Below are positions 1 to 12,109 of a stretch of DNA of 64,000 nucleotides, in pieces. Within the stretch, counting starts at the first letter, position 1; every line of letters begins with the position of its first letter. The stretch is from Seiridium cupressi. Its lineage: Eukaryota > Ascomycota > Sordariomycetes > Amphisphaeriales > Sporocadaceae. The notes beneath the pieces are model-generated. The model did no database searches, had not been told where the DNA came from, and saw only the letters and a program-made list of their open reading frames with translations. The translations under genes and the position numbers were made by a program. The DNA lies in assembly GCA_036674765.1 (NCBI GenBank), contig JARVKI010000063.1, positions 186,001 to 250,000 of the forward strand, read 5' to 3'.

Positions 1-802
1 CAGCTGATCCTTCTGACATCATCATATATTTCGGCATCATTGACCTTTCGGTTGAAAGCGAGACAAAAGATAGAACCAACATCGCTGGGATCGAGAGCCA
101 ACTTAGTACTAGTGAGGTACAGCAACCGTGTGTTGTAGTTAGTTCAGTTTGGCGATCAACTGGACAACACGCCTCTCTTACAAAACTCAAATATTTATGT
201 TATTCTTCGGACCGGATATCCAGTTCAGGATGGTGGCTCGGCAATATTCGACGTGCTTACGGGAATTGTGCCTCCAGCTGCACGTCTAGCCGTCAGCCAA
301 TACCCAGCGAGCTACGGCGACGAGGTACAGATGACCGATATGAGCTTACAGCCGAGCTCTTCGAATCCTGGCAGGACATATACACATTATCAATATGCTG
401 TGCAACCTTTTGGATTCGGCCTGCATTGCATCAATTTTACAGTTCCTTTCACAAAGCTATCTGCTGAAAATCATGAGTCTGCGGAATCCTGGCAATTAAA
501 TACTACAGATCTCGTGTCAAATTGCACTCTACTGTATGTGGACTTGTTTTTATTCGGCAACGTCGAATGAAGTGCTACGAACACGGGCGGTGTTGCCTCG
601 AATTTTGTAATGCTCATTTTTATTACAGGAGAACATGGCACAGAAACCACATCCCGTCAAGCGACTTGCCAACTACACGCGCTTTCGGAATATATCTCCC
701 AGCCAAACGGACTCGGCTACATTGGACTTGACTCTTAGCAATCTCGCACGTGTGAACGAAGAGGGCAATACAGTGCTGTATCCTGGGCAAATATACTTTT
801 AA
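1..802 (+). pseudogene. GH3 exo-beta-xylosidase, 3' remnant with frameshifts
   Basis: The three forward frames each carry consecutive pieces of the C-terminal half of a fungal GH3 beta-xylosidase (XlnD/BxlB type), an enzyme that releases xylose from xylo-oligosaccharides outside the cell. Frame 3 near base 3 reads IIYFGIIDLSVESETKDRTN. Frame 1 from about 214 reads GYPVQDGGSAIFDVLTG and then NPGRTYTHYQ and VQPFGFGLH up to base 570. A piece near 612 reads LIFITGEHG. Frame 2 then carries HPVKRLANYTR and SATLDLTLSNLARVNEEGN to a TAA at 800-802. Each hand-over needs an indel and I see no splice signals that would explain them. The 5' part lies outside the window. Family assignment rests on motif order recalled from characterised enzymes; confidence in decay is high. 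Confidence 0.8.
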
Positions 803-815
803 TTAAACCCTACAA

Positions 816-1927
816 TTAATGAAAGCAAACAAACAAAACAAAGTCAAAATAGGCAATGTAGGCGAGAAAGACACAGAATACAAGGAAATAATAAATGAAA
901 ACTGTTAAATTGACAAGGGCAGATATATCCCATCGCCGTTCAAAACCACTATTCAGCCCATCGATATAGGTTGGCCCCATCATTTCTAGATAAGCATCAG
1001 GACAACGAGAAACATGAGAGAGGGTAAAGTTGGAGAGGCCGTAGTAGGCTATCAGGTGCCTAAGATTTTTGAGCAAATTGGTTGGCAACCACTCTTCATC
1101 GTGACAAGATATGATCTGCGGTAGCTTACGTTTCCTGAAAAAAAATACTCTTCCCAGCACGTTTCCTGTGTCTGACTTTCCTGGCCTTATTGGAAAATAT
1201 GGCTGGTACTCCCCGTTGCACATTGCCATCTCGTGATCAAAGGCGGCATAAGGCAGAGTCACCGTGAGCGATGGCGAACTGGTATAAATCCTCACTTGGT
1301 GGAGAGACTAGATGAACATCACATACTGTACCACGCGCCGGCCGTGTATGAGTACCCCAGTCCTGATGGGCGATCGATAATTGCGTCAGTGCCTCCTATC
1401 GCGGCTGTAACATCGTACCCGGGATACCTCTGCAAACTGCTGGCATGATGCTCTGGTCCCTGTCTCCAAAAGTGGTTACTCTGGCCATGTCTGACCATTG
1501 ATTCTGTTTTCAAGCCTAAGGAGATCGGCAGCAAACCACGCTGATCATCCCTACCGCAAGGAACACCGAGAAAGTCGGTGGAAAGGTCACTGGCCTCGAG
1601 CGGGGCCACCCAGTCCCTGCCATTAAACTTTTCTGTGTGGCTGTGGCTGTCGTCGATGACATCGTGACAGGACCGGCAGGGGACCTCTTCGGTCCAACTT
1701 GAGGAGAAGCCGGGCACCTACTGGCCCTTCTTCGCAGGAGGTAGCTAAAGATTGCAGCAGCAGCGTAGCTCGCCATCGGGATCGGGACGGCAGAACTCAT
1801 CGAACGGAACCCTGACGGCCGAGAAGCGCGGAGACGGGATGGCAACGAACGGTTCCTGCCGAATATCCCCGATACGCAGTTGGAAAGCGCTCCAGTTCCC
1901 ATCGGGCAGGCCATTCCAGGTGTTCAA
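816..1927 (-). pseudogene. Decayed secreted peptidase-A1-like membrane protein
   Basis: Minus-strand fragments fit in order a common fungal family of secreted, membrane-anchored proteins with an aspartyl-protease-like fold. The first piece (1927-1745) carries TWNGLPDGNWSAFQLRIG, typical of the mature N terminus. The second (1717-1319) ends with GYSYTAGAWYS. The third (1295-816) carries LTVTLPYAAFDHEM, then YFPIRPGKSDTGNVLGR, and ends in a hydrophobic membrane segment. The pieces lie in different frames with stops between them, and no signal peptide exon is evident upstream. A heavily intron-broken gene is possible but I could not find convincing splice sites. The family is known mainly from genome annotation and has no settled function. 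Confidence 0.45.
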
Positions 1928-2620
1928 TGGTGCTTAGGCCGTCTCTTGAACGATGACTGAATATGGATGACGATGGGAGTCGTTTGACACATCGTGTGAT
2001 GAGGCACCGCCCGGAGAATAAGGTTGCTGAAGTAGGACATTCCATCCCATTATGCGATGCCTCTATTGGCTCGTTTAGACCACCAACTTTGGCGCATAGG
2101 TTACCCCACTACACCTGGATTCTTTCAAGGTCGTGTAGGAAGCCATTTTGACTGCCTTAGGTACGTCGGATGTCCCGTGCTGGTGGTTCTAATGGCAGGA
2201 GGGCATATCTCCTTACGATGCCTGCAACGTAGGTCTGTACATGTTCCACTACCGATATTGGTCTTCAGGCACCCATCGAAATTAGAAAAACCTCCCAGTC
2301 TCTGCATATAATGGATTCAGTCCCTGAAGAACTAGTACACACGATACTGAGGTAGTACACCTGATCAGGTATAGAATGTATCAAGATTTCATGCGAATTC
2401 AGATCTTGACAATGCTGCTTATTGCATTCACTATATCATTCTCTGTCGCTCGAATATCGACTCCATTCGGTATATCTCTTGTGATAACTAGGATTGCATG
2501 GCCCTCCCAGCGTGACTGTACCTTAGGAACATGTTCACACCTCGAATCGAGAAGGTCATATACAAGGGACTACCAGTGAGAAGGAATGTTCCGTTAGGAT
2601 TACACCTGTAATGGTATGCC

Positions 2621-3616
2621 TTATTCCTTAATCATACCGGTTTGGTTTTCTATCCGAGTGTGTTCCATGGTCTGAGCGGTGAATTCATCACAGTACTCGT
2701 TCTCGGGGATGATGAAATACTGCTGAGCGCTCGCCACGACGGCCTGCCCGTAATTTTTCTCGGCAGGAACACGGACTCCTTTCGAGTCAACAATGTCGCC
2801 TCCATCCACAAAGCCTAAGACAACCTTGGCGATCAGGTCCATGGACGTAAGGGTGCCGTCGGGGAAGTGCTTCCACGTGTCTTCCTCGAACAAGTCCGTG
2901 CGTACCGCACCCGGGAGGAGGGCGTTGATACGGATCCCATCCAGCACCTTGTAACGGCCCGCGACTGCGCGCACGAAGCCTAGAATGCCAACTGATTGTC
3001 GTTGTTAGTCAGCACCATGAGGTTTGCTCGAAAACAAGGCTAAGAGGGCCTACATTTAGATGCCGTGTAAATGGGAGAGAAGAAGCTGGGGTAAACACTA
3101 GCAGCGCTGCCCGTGATGACAACAGAACCCTTCTCAGGGGATCTGTTGATGTAGTGCCTGCCAATGTGAATGGTGTTGATGCAGCCCCTGAGGTTCACGT
3201 CCATGGGGAGGAAGTTGGGCTCCGGTGGTGGGTCGAGGGAGTCCGATGTCGTGTCGAAGATGCTGGATCGCTCGATGATGCCAGCGTTTGCGAACACAAA
3301 GTCCAGTCGGTTGCCACCGGCCACGAAGACCTCCTTGATCACGATTCCGAGATCCGAATACTTGGTCAGGTCGACTTTGTGGAAGTGTACACCGGACAAG
3401 GAGCTGGCCACCTTTTTGCCTTCTTCCTCCTTGACATCTAGGATGTGCACTTGCCACCCACCGCGGGCTACAAGGGCTCGGGTTACACCCAGACCCATTC
3501 CACTGGCTATAAACGCATGCATTTTCAGTATATAATTTCATACTTCGAACCATCCCGGGGGTGCTTGACTTACCACCGCCGGTGACCAGGGCGACCTTTG
3601 GTGCTGTTTTCGACAT
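2621..3616 (-). CDS. Short-chain dehydrogenase/reductase (15-PGDH-like)
   Basis: A classical SDR of about 288 residues from three exons (3574-3616, 3054-3506, 2621-2991) with 67- and 62-bp introns. Splicing the first intron restores the cofactor loop VTGGASGMGLG (TGxxxGxG) at residues 11-21, which neither exon carries alone. HILDVKEEEGKK puts an Asp at the end of beta-2, which in this family favours NAD(H). FANAG is the structural motif; the catalytic Ser lies in VVITGSAAS and the Tyr/Lys pair in YTASK, the second intron starting just after that Lys. The C terminus resembles fungal proteins annotated as 15-hydroxyprostaglandin dehydrogenase-like, but the substrate cannot be read from sequence. 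No signal peptide is seen, so it is probably cytosolic. Confidence 0.88.
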
Positions 3617-3649
3617 GTTGATTCCTCTTTTAATACCGGGATAATTACA

Positions 3650-6216
3650 GTGGAAAGATCTATAAAATCAGGATAGGATTGTTAGCAGCGAAGTTTGATA
3701 AATTGCAGAGCGGTGAAAGATTGGGACTCTGCTATGCACAAAAACCCGAGCCGGGACATCGTCGACATTTGATCAATTGTTGTCTGCAGCCAAGACAAGA
3801 CAAGACGTGGTCATCCCAAGCAAATGAGGGGCTGCTGGTGGCGGGGTCCGTCGCCTTCATCTCAGTGATGGTCCAGCAGGGGTGTGCAGCAGGAGCTCCT
3901 GCAATAAAATCCACAATTTTGGTGGATTGATAACGCATGGCTTCATGCACGTTTGACAAGGTGACGGTCCATCGAACGAAAGCATAACGGTTCTTCCAGC
4001 TATAGCATCCCGTTATAAAAGCCAGCCCATAAGGTGTCAGTTGTTGCAAGCAGTCTAGCAAATCGGAAACTGATTTGTCTTTACCCGAGAAACGATTACA
4101 GGCGGCTTGGGACTTTCGGAGTCACCCTGCCGTGCCATAACGTTCATACATTAGTTAGCACGACCCGCCTGTGGGGAAGCCCCATCTAGCACACGACTTG
4201 ACGAGTAAACAACAGCCACAAGGCCGAAAGATCACGATTGGACCATGCCATGAAGTCCACTCCACCGACTAGCATACTAGCATCACGACGACATTGAAGA
4301 CGTTGGAGGAAGATGAGAGAAACTACCAGACTGGATTGGACGTTGGTTTTTCTATTGCCAGCAAGCGTCAGGCGGATTACTAATTCACGACAAATAGGTT
4401 GAAGGCTTGAGAGACTAAGAAAGCGCAAATCCAGAATCGCTCATCTTGCCTACAGACCATGTGCACTGCGGTGCCAGGCCTTGAAGTGGATCTTGGGAGC
4501 CGAGAGCGTTTTAAATACCAGGAATAAAAGTGCCTCCCACCCAATTGATGCCTCCGAATGAGCTTTTAGCGGAACCCAATTAATATAGTTACCTTAACGG
4601 TACCAGGCCTATTAAAAGGCTCCCTGTCGGGTGTAGAGAATTCGTGGCACAGACCAGGTACATTGATTCTCCCTCAAAAAGGGCACCCCTGCCAATATCG
4701 TAGGTACCTCGTTGGGAGGCTTCTAATTACCTTGCGACCGTAGTATATTTTCAAGTCTCCGGTCCGCCCCCAGTCTCCAAGCTAGATGACACCCCACGAA
4801 TACTCAAACGTCAAAAGGTACCTGTCTCTGTGCTCTACCCGTTTCTGTGCTCTCTCACCCCTGCGTAATACGTAGTGCGTACACCAAGCATGTGCCAGGT
4901 TCCGTTCATGAACCATGTAGATTCGTGCCGCGGCCCGCCGGGATAGCCCAGGGGTCTTGATAGGGGCTCCTTCGACTCCAGACCCCGGATACCGGATTCC
5001 TCGTAACAACTGAGCGTGGCTGAAGATGGCTGTACTTCGCTGAAGATCTAGTCTTGTCTATTTCTGTTTCGAGACACAACTACCAACTACCACGTGCCTC
5101 CAAATCATGGTTTTGTAGCCTGTTCCCCAGGTCCCTCGCATTCTAGATTTCAGCATTGCACCAGGCGGGCGGGGATTGTGACCCGCCACGGAAGCTAGGA
5201 CATATTTCCGACTTTTCGGGATGGCAGCCGGTACTTATGAGCGGGCTCAAATAGTGGAACTTGGGGCCTACTAATCGTACGACCAAGTTACGGAAATATG
5301 GATCCCCATGAGTAATATTCAGGACTGTGTTGGGAGGATTTCTGCCCTGCATAGAAAACCGAATATACAAAGAGTAATTACCCACATGGCGCCGGCAGTT
5401 TGGTGTCGGCCTTTAATTATCCTCGACGGAAATGCTTACTATGGTACAAGGCAAAATAAAAAGGTAAGGTCATTCATTTATTGCACGGACCAGGTGGATC
5501 TTCTGATCTTGGAGCAAATCAACGCGCTAGAATACTATGTACCTGCCATCAACTAGATGCCCACAAGTACGTGCCCTAGTGCCAATTTCTGCCCCTACTG
5601 TAAGACCATACAGTAGTACATATTGATTTAGAGCTCTGATAGCGCTGGCCGTTGTCTGCATGAAATTACAGTCGGGACGCGAAGGATCTAGCTAGCAGCT
5701 AGGAGGCTCCCCGTCCCCTGTGCCCCATACCGCGCGACACATTAAGCGGAGCAGAGCCCCGTGACCCCAAGGATCTCAACCAGGGCCTGCGCGTTGGTGC
5801 CGGCCGTGACCGGGGCCGGGCCAGCGAAGTTCTTGTCGCATTCTTGACCAGGCGAAGATCGGCTCTTTCGAAACGGCTGGCGGATACGGCCAAGGAGTAT
5901 GCTTGAAAGTTTTTGAGCGACAGTCGTGTGTCATCTTCGATCCTGGTCACTTTGAAATTGTCGCTTGACTCGTTCGTATTGGGCCCCTGATCTGATATCT
6001 GCCATGCGGCCAGTTCAAGTAGAGACGTTGACCTCATTTGAAGCTGGATATTAGCCTCTTCGCCTGTATTTCTCACCCTGTGTCAACGAAAGTTCGAGAG
6101 TCGGGTAACTAGGTGCAGTCTCCTTCGGCCCCAGCCGCCTCAAGACGCCCTGTTACTCATTCACCTCTCAGCGAACTGTCAAATAGGTGAGAGTCACCGT
6201 TTACGATTATCTCGCA
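3650..6216. other. Long spacer with no supported gene
   Basis: About 2.5 kb between the SDR start and the receptor gene. Short open frames on both strands (for example 3732-4061 and 5699-6076) show no recognisable family motif, no signal peptide and no splice-supported extension. I see no repeat, tRNA or clear regulatory element, apart from whatever promoter elements serve the two flanking genes, which point away from each other. Confidence 0.5.
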
Positions 6217-7580
6217 ATGGCGACCGAGGCCGACATTGTGTGGCGGGAGGTCTGGTCGGAATATGCAATTGGCAACTTCTTCATTCTGCTTCGTTTTTAC
6301 GCCAGGTGGAAAGTTGTGGGCATTCGCAACTTTCAATATGAGGATCTATTCATGCTTGCAGCTCAAGTAAGTCCCGCTGTTCCCCGAAGCCCATCGTTGC
6401 AGCGAGCCCCGTATAGCAAACACTTTCGCTAATCATAGCGTCCCGCGCTCTGAAGATCTTCTGGATACCCTTTATTACGTTCATGTATTTGATCGGCGTG
6501 TATGGAAACGGTGTAGGACTCACAACAGAGACGGCGGCATTGCTGTCCGAGGAGGAGATCCAGTCTAGGACATTGGGAGCCAAGCTTCTCTTTGCTGCGT
6601 GGATGTTCTACATGATTTTTGTCTGGTGTCTCAAGGGAGCCTTGCTATCTCTCTACTGGAAACTTGCGTACGTTCACACACTCCCAAGTCTATGTTTTTG
6701 TGCTGGTGCTGATTATTCTGCGAATGCAGACAGGGTCTTTCGATGGAAACCAAGATCGTGAAATGCACCGTCGCTTTCACTATTGCCTCTTTCTTCGCAT
6801 GCGAATTGACCCACATATGCCAATGCTTACCAGTTCGGAGGTCATGGCAGATAAATCCTTATCCAGGAGGTACGTTGGTGGATACTTTCTCCAGCCCTGC
6901 TTCACAGCACTCACAGATCTTAGACGAATGTACTGCCCGCAATATAAATTACTACGTTATCGGCATCCTCAACTCTCTGTAAGATCCCGAAGGGAGTTCA
7001 AGACCGCTACGCACATGCGCTAATCAAAACTCGCAGCACTGACGCCTGCATTATCGCGATTCCGTTACCCATCCTCTTCAAAGTCAACCTGGCCTTTTGG
7101 CGCAAGATGCTTCTTGCCGTGCTGCTCTGCTCGGGCGTGTTCGTCATTCTCGCCACAATCCTCCGGGCCTACTACTCACTTCAGTCCATCACATTTCTGG
7201 TCACCGCCATGGGCTGGGCCTCGAGAGAAATGTTCGTCGCGGCCACTGCCGTATGCATGCCAGGCATCAAGCCATTGATATCCAAGTCGAACTGGTACCG
7301 GTCGTCGCACAAAAGCGACAAGCACAGCACACCGTTTGGGGGAACCGGAGGGAGCAATTGGCCGGGTAGGCTGATGTCGAACGGCCCACCACAGTACGAG
7401 CTGTCGAGCAAGAACACTTGGAAGGTCGATGCAATGAAGTCTGTTCGTCGAACTTCATCTGGAGGGAGCGAAGAGTTCATCATTGATAAGGGCTCTTCTT
7501 CGCCCCAAGATTCGTCCTCGCACGGTGGGGGTGGGGGCATTCATGTCACGAAAGAATTCACGATTCGAGACAATCATTAA
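6217..7580 (+). CDS. PTH11-like rhodopsin-domain integral membrane protein
   Basis: A multi-exon membrane protein of roughly 330 residues with the order of helices and loops of the fungal rhodopsin domain found in PTH11-type putative G-protein-coupled receptors. Exon 1 starts at ATG 6217 and contains RFYARWKVVGIRNFQYED. Next comes the loop GLTTETAALLSEEE and the helix CLKGALLSLYWKLA, then KCTVAFTIASFFACEL, and after two short exons TDACIIAIPLPILFKVNLA and further helices. Donors and acceptors are clear for introns starting after KLA, PYPG and ILNSL. The first intron (donor about 6367, acceptor before base 6460) is less certain. The tail after about residue 250 is polar and rich in Ser and Gly. 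No CFEM domain is present. The ligand is unknown. Confidence 0.78.
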
Positions 7581-9484
7581 ATCCCCGATCTACGACATGA
7601 AGACTGCAGTAAGTGATTGGAATGGTATTGCTCTCCATATCAACTCATTTGGCGAAAATAATAGAATTGAAAGTTACAATATTCCACCTGAAGCTGCTTT
7701 GTAGCTGGTCGTGATGCAACCTAAAGGCAGTGAGTGCCCTTCGCACCCTTTGCACCGCTGCACCCACTGTTCAAGGCCCTCCATTGGATGCTGGCCTCGT
7801 AGCCCACCACGATCACCAAGCCACTGAAATAACTGCATTTGATTGTAAACTTGCCTCAATGTTCATATCAATTCGATTTGTTTGCTTTCATACAGCCTTG
7901 CCTTATTTGTCCGGCCTCTTTGAAGAGGCTGCTCAGTAAATGTTCCGTCCATCAGAGGTGGCAGTACTGCTGACCCAATAACCAAGGAGTATTTATCTCC
8001 AGGTATGATTTTCGTATTAAGATGCAGTCTGTCAATGCATCTAATACTTGTTAAAAGTATGATTCTAGGGAGAGAACCAGTTTAGAAGCTTTATGGGCCG
8101 AGTCTCGACCTGGGGATGCATAGCCAAGGTGGAAAGTTTATGTTGGCGGGGCTAAACTACAGCGAAAGCCGCATACAGATGGGCAAGGGAAACAGTCAGC
8201 GAAGAGGTGCGGTCGTCACATAGCCAGCTCTTGGCCTAATAAAAGTACGAACTGTTGATTACAGCATTGCGATAAAAAGAAAACTGCGAGGAGGCATTCG
8301 ACTCTCTCGACTTCACAATAATCGGGGCAATTGGATGCCACTCCATTCGAGCAAGTGTTCAATGCCTACAGCGAAACAGATCTATAAGGCGTCAAACTCA
8401 GAGTTGGCAGCCTGGAAGGTGTCACGGTCACGTGACGGGGTTTTCCCCGCACAGATCACATGGTTCGTGCGTATTATATATAAGATAGAGCAGAGGGCGC
8501 AAAGGGAGAAAATCTCCCCAGCGCAACAACAACTAAATGACCATATCCTTACAGAAGGGCACATCCGCCAAATGTTCCGAATGCTCGCCATGCAAGCGCT
8601 GCTGGGCCAGAAACCTTTGAATACTATTTGAATGGTGGCGGTTTCAAATATGAATAAAATCTTATAATTAGGACATACACTCTGAACGAAGAGAAGGATC
8701 CTGATACCTTCAAGGCATGAGAGGAGGCTAGATTCCACCAGTTGCATACGCGGAAGCAGCATCCTGATTTTACGACTGACGAAGGTGCGAAGTCTTCAAT
8801 GGACTAGAAAATAAAGTATAAAATAATTATTATTCAACGCCGGGCGCCTTTAATAGGAAGTTAAATATCGGAAAAGAGATAGATAATAGATATCATTAAG
8901 GATGTTTACTCGGGGAATGCGAAGAAGCTATCTCGGATATAATGCCTAGAGATTCTGGGTTAGAATGGCAGTCCCAGTTATAACATGGACAACTTGAAGA
9001 GCTAATTACGTGACAGATCAATCGATCGACCATTCGCTGGACGGACAGCCTTGCCCCTCCTCTGTGCGAGAGTAGTGCCCAGAATCTGTCGTCTACCTTG
9101 CCGGCGCTCACTCGAGGTTCGCAAGAACGCACGCTCCATTATTAATACAACTCTCCCTTCTCGTGGGCCTCCATGAGTGACCTCAAACCTCTCAGGGACG
9201 GTTTTCCCATTGATAGCGGACGAGGAAATTATCCCCCTCCCTTTGGAGTTGTTCTCGTTCCAAAGGATTCGACCGCATTATTGTCGCCGGTGGATCGAAT
9301 GAGCTTCGTCGGTATCGATATCGCGTACGATGCTGATGGTATACGCCAGTAAGCCCATCATTATGCTCCGCATTTGAAATTTACTGAGCTGTTAACTGAC
9401 AAAACCTTGGTGCATGATCTGACAGCTGGAGTAAAGCTCTGTTCACAATTGTATGAAAAGATGGCGATCGCTTACTTTACTAAT
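7581..9484. other. Spacer with no supported gene
   Basis: Nearly 2 kb without a convincing coding region. Open frames of up to 126 codons exist but have random-looking composition and no start context, splice signals or motif. No RNA gene seen. Confidence 0.45.
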
Positions 9485-9543
9485 AATACGCAATACGCAA
9501 ATACGCAAATACGCGAATACGCTATACGCAACGCCCAATACGC
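9485..9543. repeat. Short tandem repeat, unit (A)ATACGC
   Basis: About eight imperfect head-to-tail copies of a 7-8 bp unit (ATACGC preceded by one or two A), some with small indels. It lies about 210 bp upstream of the secreted hydrolase ATG at 9753 and so falls in its promoter or 5' UTR region. Confidence 0.85.
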
Positions 9544-9752
9544 TTGGTGTAAGGAACAACCATCGTCAGCACTAAAACGGTCAGAACGAAGCATGACAAG
9601 ACTGGAACAAAACAATCAACCTTAGTAAAATGATTTATGGGTATACTTGAAAAATATATAAAGAAGGGGGGAAATGCGTTTCGAAACAGAAGAAAAGTAA
9701 TCAACAATCCACCTCATAAAATCAATCAATCTTCGTATGAACCTAGAAGTAC

Positions 9753-11093
9753 ATGATGCCCCCTTCTCGACTAGTTCAAATAGGTCTACTTCTCACGGCT
9801 AAGGTCATGATCGTAGCGGCCAGCAAGCAATGTGTCCAATTCCAGGTGCCGGTGCCCGTCGTCGCCACCAACAATCATTCATCGATACCTCGTGTCGACA
9901 GCAATATTGACGCCGTTCAATGGGCTTTGGACTTCAGCGTGTGGAATGCGACTTCCCCGGCTGACCGCAGCATCAGTCCCTACTCCATCAACCAGACCTT
10001 CAACATCAGCGCTCAGCTTTGCGTCCCAGCACCGAAAATCGACAAGTCTGACATACTGCAAATTGCGGTGCAAGGAAACGCCTGGGACAAAAGGTACGTC
10101 GACCCAAGAACAACTTCTTAGGTAGACAGGCGTTCATCCACTTCAGGCACTAACTAGGCACGGGGACAGGTATTGGGATGTGCAGGTCAAGCCCGAGGAG
10201 CACTCATATGTCGATGCGGCTATCAACAAGGGGTACTCCATCCTTATGTTCGACAGAATCGGAACTGGGGAGTCCGATATCCCCGACGCCTACGACGTCG
10301 TACAGGTAGCTACAGAAGTCGAGATCCTCACCCAGCTCACCGTCATGGCACGCAACGGAACGTTGCTCAGCTCAGCCACGGTCGTGCCCACCACTAGCAA
10401 TGTCACCGTCCCGGAGCCGAATCCAAAGCATATCGTCCACGTCGGCCACTCGTTCGGTTCCCTGCTCATCGCTGGCCTGCTAATCAAGAACGCGGACATG
10501 TCCGACGCCGCCATCTTGACGGGCTTGCTGCCCAATAGCACCCACCTGAGCGACGTTAAGGTTGCTACTTTCGAGCACGACTTTGCCCCGGTCCATGATC
10601 CAGTTCGCTTCGGAAAGTATTCTTCCGGCTACATCGTTCTCACGTCGGAGAATACATTGCAAAAGCTCTATTTTATCAAGGACGGGCTCGAGCCCGAGCT
10701 GCTGACCTACACAGAGGAGATCAAGCAGCCTGAAGCCGTGGCGCTTTACGTGTCGAGTGGGCAGGCTTTTGAGGATCCCGGGCCCGCGTTTAAGGGCCCT
10801 GTTCAGGTATATCAACCCCAACTAATACCCCGTCCATTGTACCATTGGAGAGTTGAAAGCTAACTTGATCTTTTTTTACCTAGTTGCTCGTCGGAGAGTT
10901 CGACTACGTCAGCTGCAACGGCGACTGCAAGGGCACGTACACCGAGGAGGGCATCATGAACAGCACCTTCCCAGAAGCGTCCGACGTGACGGTATATTTA
11001 CAGCCTAACACGGGGCACGCATTGACTGTGGCCAAGAATGCGTCGGCCGGATTTGACGTCATGTTTTCCTACCTGGAGGCTCATGGCTTTTAG
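9753..11093 (+). CDS. Secreted alpha/beta hydrolase
   Basis: Three exons (9753-10093, 10170-10806, 10884-11093) with introns of 76 and 77 bp encode about 395 residues. A hydrophobic N terminus (LVQIGLLLTAKVMIVAASK) looks like a signal peptide. The nucleophile elbow is VGHSFGS, near residue 230. The acid is probably the Asp of LLVGEFDYVSC at the start of exon 3, and the His that of NTGHALT near the C terminus. The strand before the elbow, ILMFDRIGTGESD, is typical of the fold. Several N-glycosylation sequons (NHS, NAT, NQT, NST, NAS) agree with secretion. The substrate is not predictable; many fungal relatives are annotated only as hydrolases. It has its own spacers and no obvious cluster partners. 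Confidence 0.85.
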
Positions 11094-12109
11094 GGATGTA
11101 GAAGCTTATATTTTCTCGGTATAGCCATTGCCGTAAACCCAAAGCACGGGTCTGAAGTTTGATATCGACTAAGGCTATTTCCATTTTTATAACAGCTAAA
11201 TTTATATCTTATAAATCGAGACGGTAAAATACCGTGGCACTTTATTTAATACGTTGAATAGAGACATAAATACAAATACATAAGATAAATCGAGACTCTC
11301 CTTACATTTCCCCTAGCCTTGGGGTAGTTCAATCATTTATAAGCCACACTACCTTACAGATGCCGTAAGCATCATTCACCCGCTTTACATAGCGAGCAGG
11401 ATAGGCAGAGCTCTGGGCCTTCTGGCAGAGGGTTTCTACAGCCACAGTCTCCCACCCTTCGACCTTCTTCATCTCTTGGAAGAGCAGATCAGCAGCGCAA
11501 TTGACGTTCATGCGCACTCGATGTCATTGTAAATGGAGGCCCGCTGCTGAAACAGACGAATGCTATCGTGGTCGAAGCGAAGAGCATCATGGGGGTATTT
11601 CAGGGAGCCGGGTATAGAATAGACGCCTGTGAGTAGGTATACTGATTGTGCTTCGAGCAGGTAAGGCGGATGATGTCGAACTAGAACGAGTTATTTCTGT
11701 TGGGGAAAATTGCTTACGTCCGCGAGGTTTTGAAACCAAACGACCATATCAGTGAGAATACATGCCATTTAAAGTAGGATGTATCACGGGTGGCTCCGGA
11801 GACATGATGAAATCCCTCACGGTTGTGTCTGATGAGCCACAAAACACTGTGATCGATACCCATCGTCGAGTGAATCACGTTTCCGAAAACATCACTGTCG
11901 ACTATCAACGGGCCATCCTGTCGTCGTAGTATCACCACGCTGAATACTGCCCTGTTGAGTTCCGCTGAGGGTATTTCGTTCCATAGCGTGATTATATCGT
12001 ACCCTGTATCCTGCTTGACAAACTACGACACCTATTGCTGATCGATATCACACAATGTGCTGATGATAATAGCTTCTCCCAAAAACCACTACTACTTCCG
12101 TCATGTGCC
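11094..12109. other. Spacer; unrecognised minus-strand fragments
   Basis: About 1 kb downstream of the hydrolase. Two minus-strand open frames (11517-11329 and 11938-11714) look moderately protein-like (DALRFDHDSIRLFQQRAS can be read between them) but I could not join them by splice signals or name a family. They may be the remains of a gene. Confidence 0.35.

Noticed and set aside
3732..4061. 109-codon minus-strand open frame above the SDR
   Set aside because: No motif, and Cys/Trp-rich composition fits chance translation.
8335..8762. Overlapping open frames of 98 and 126 codons on opposite strands
   Set aside because: Mutual shadows in non-coding DNA; the hydrophobic minus frame has no family features.
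2621..11093. SDR, receptor and hydrolase as one gene cluster
   Set aside because: They are separated by 2-2.5 kb spacers, lie on mixed strands, and no core biosynthetic gene is present.
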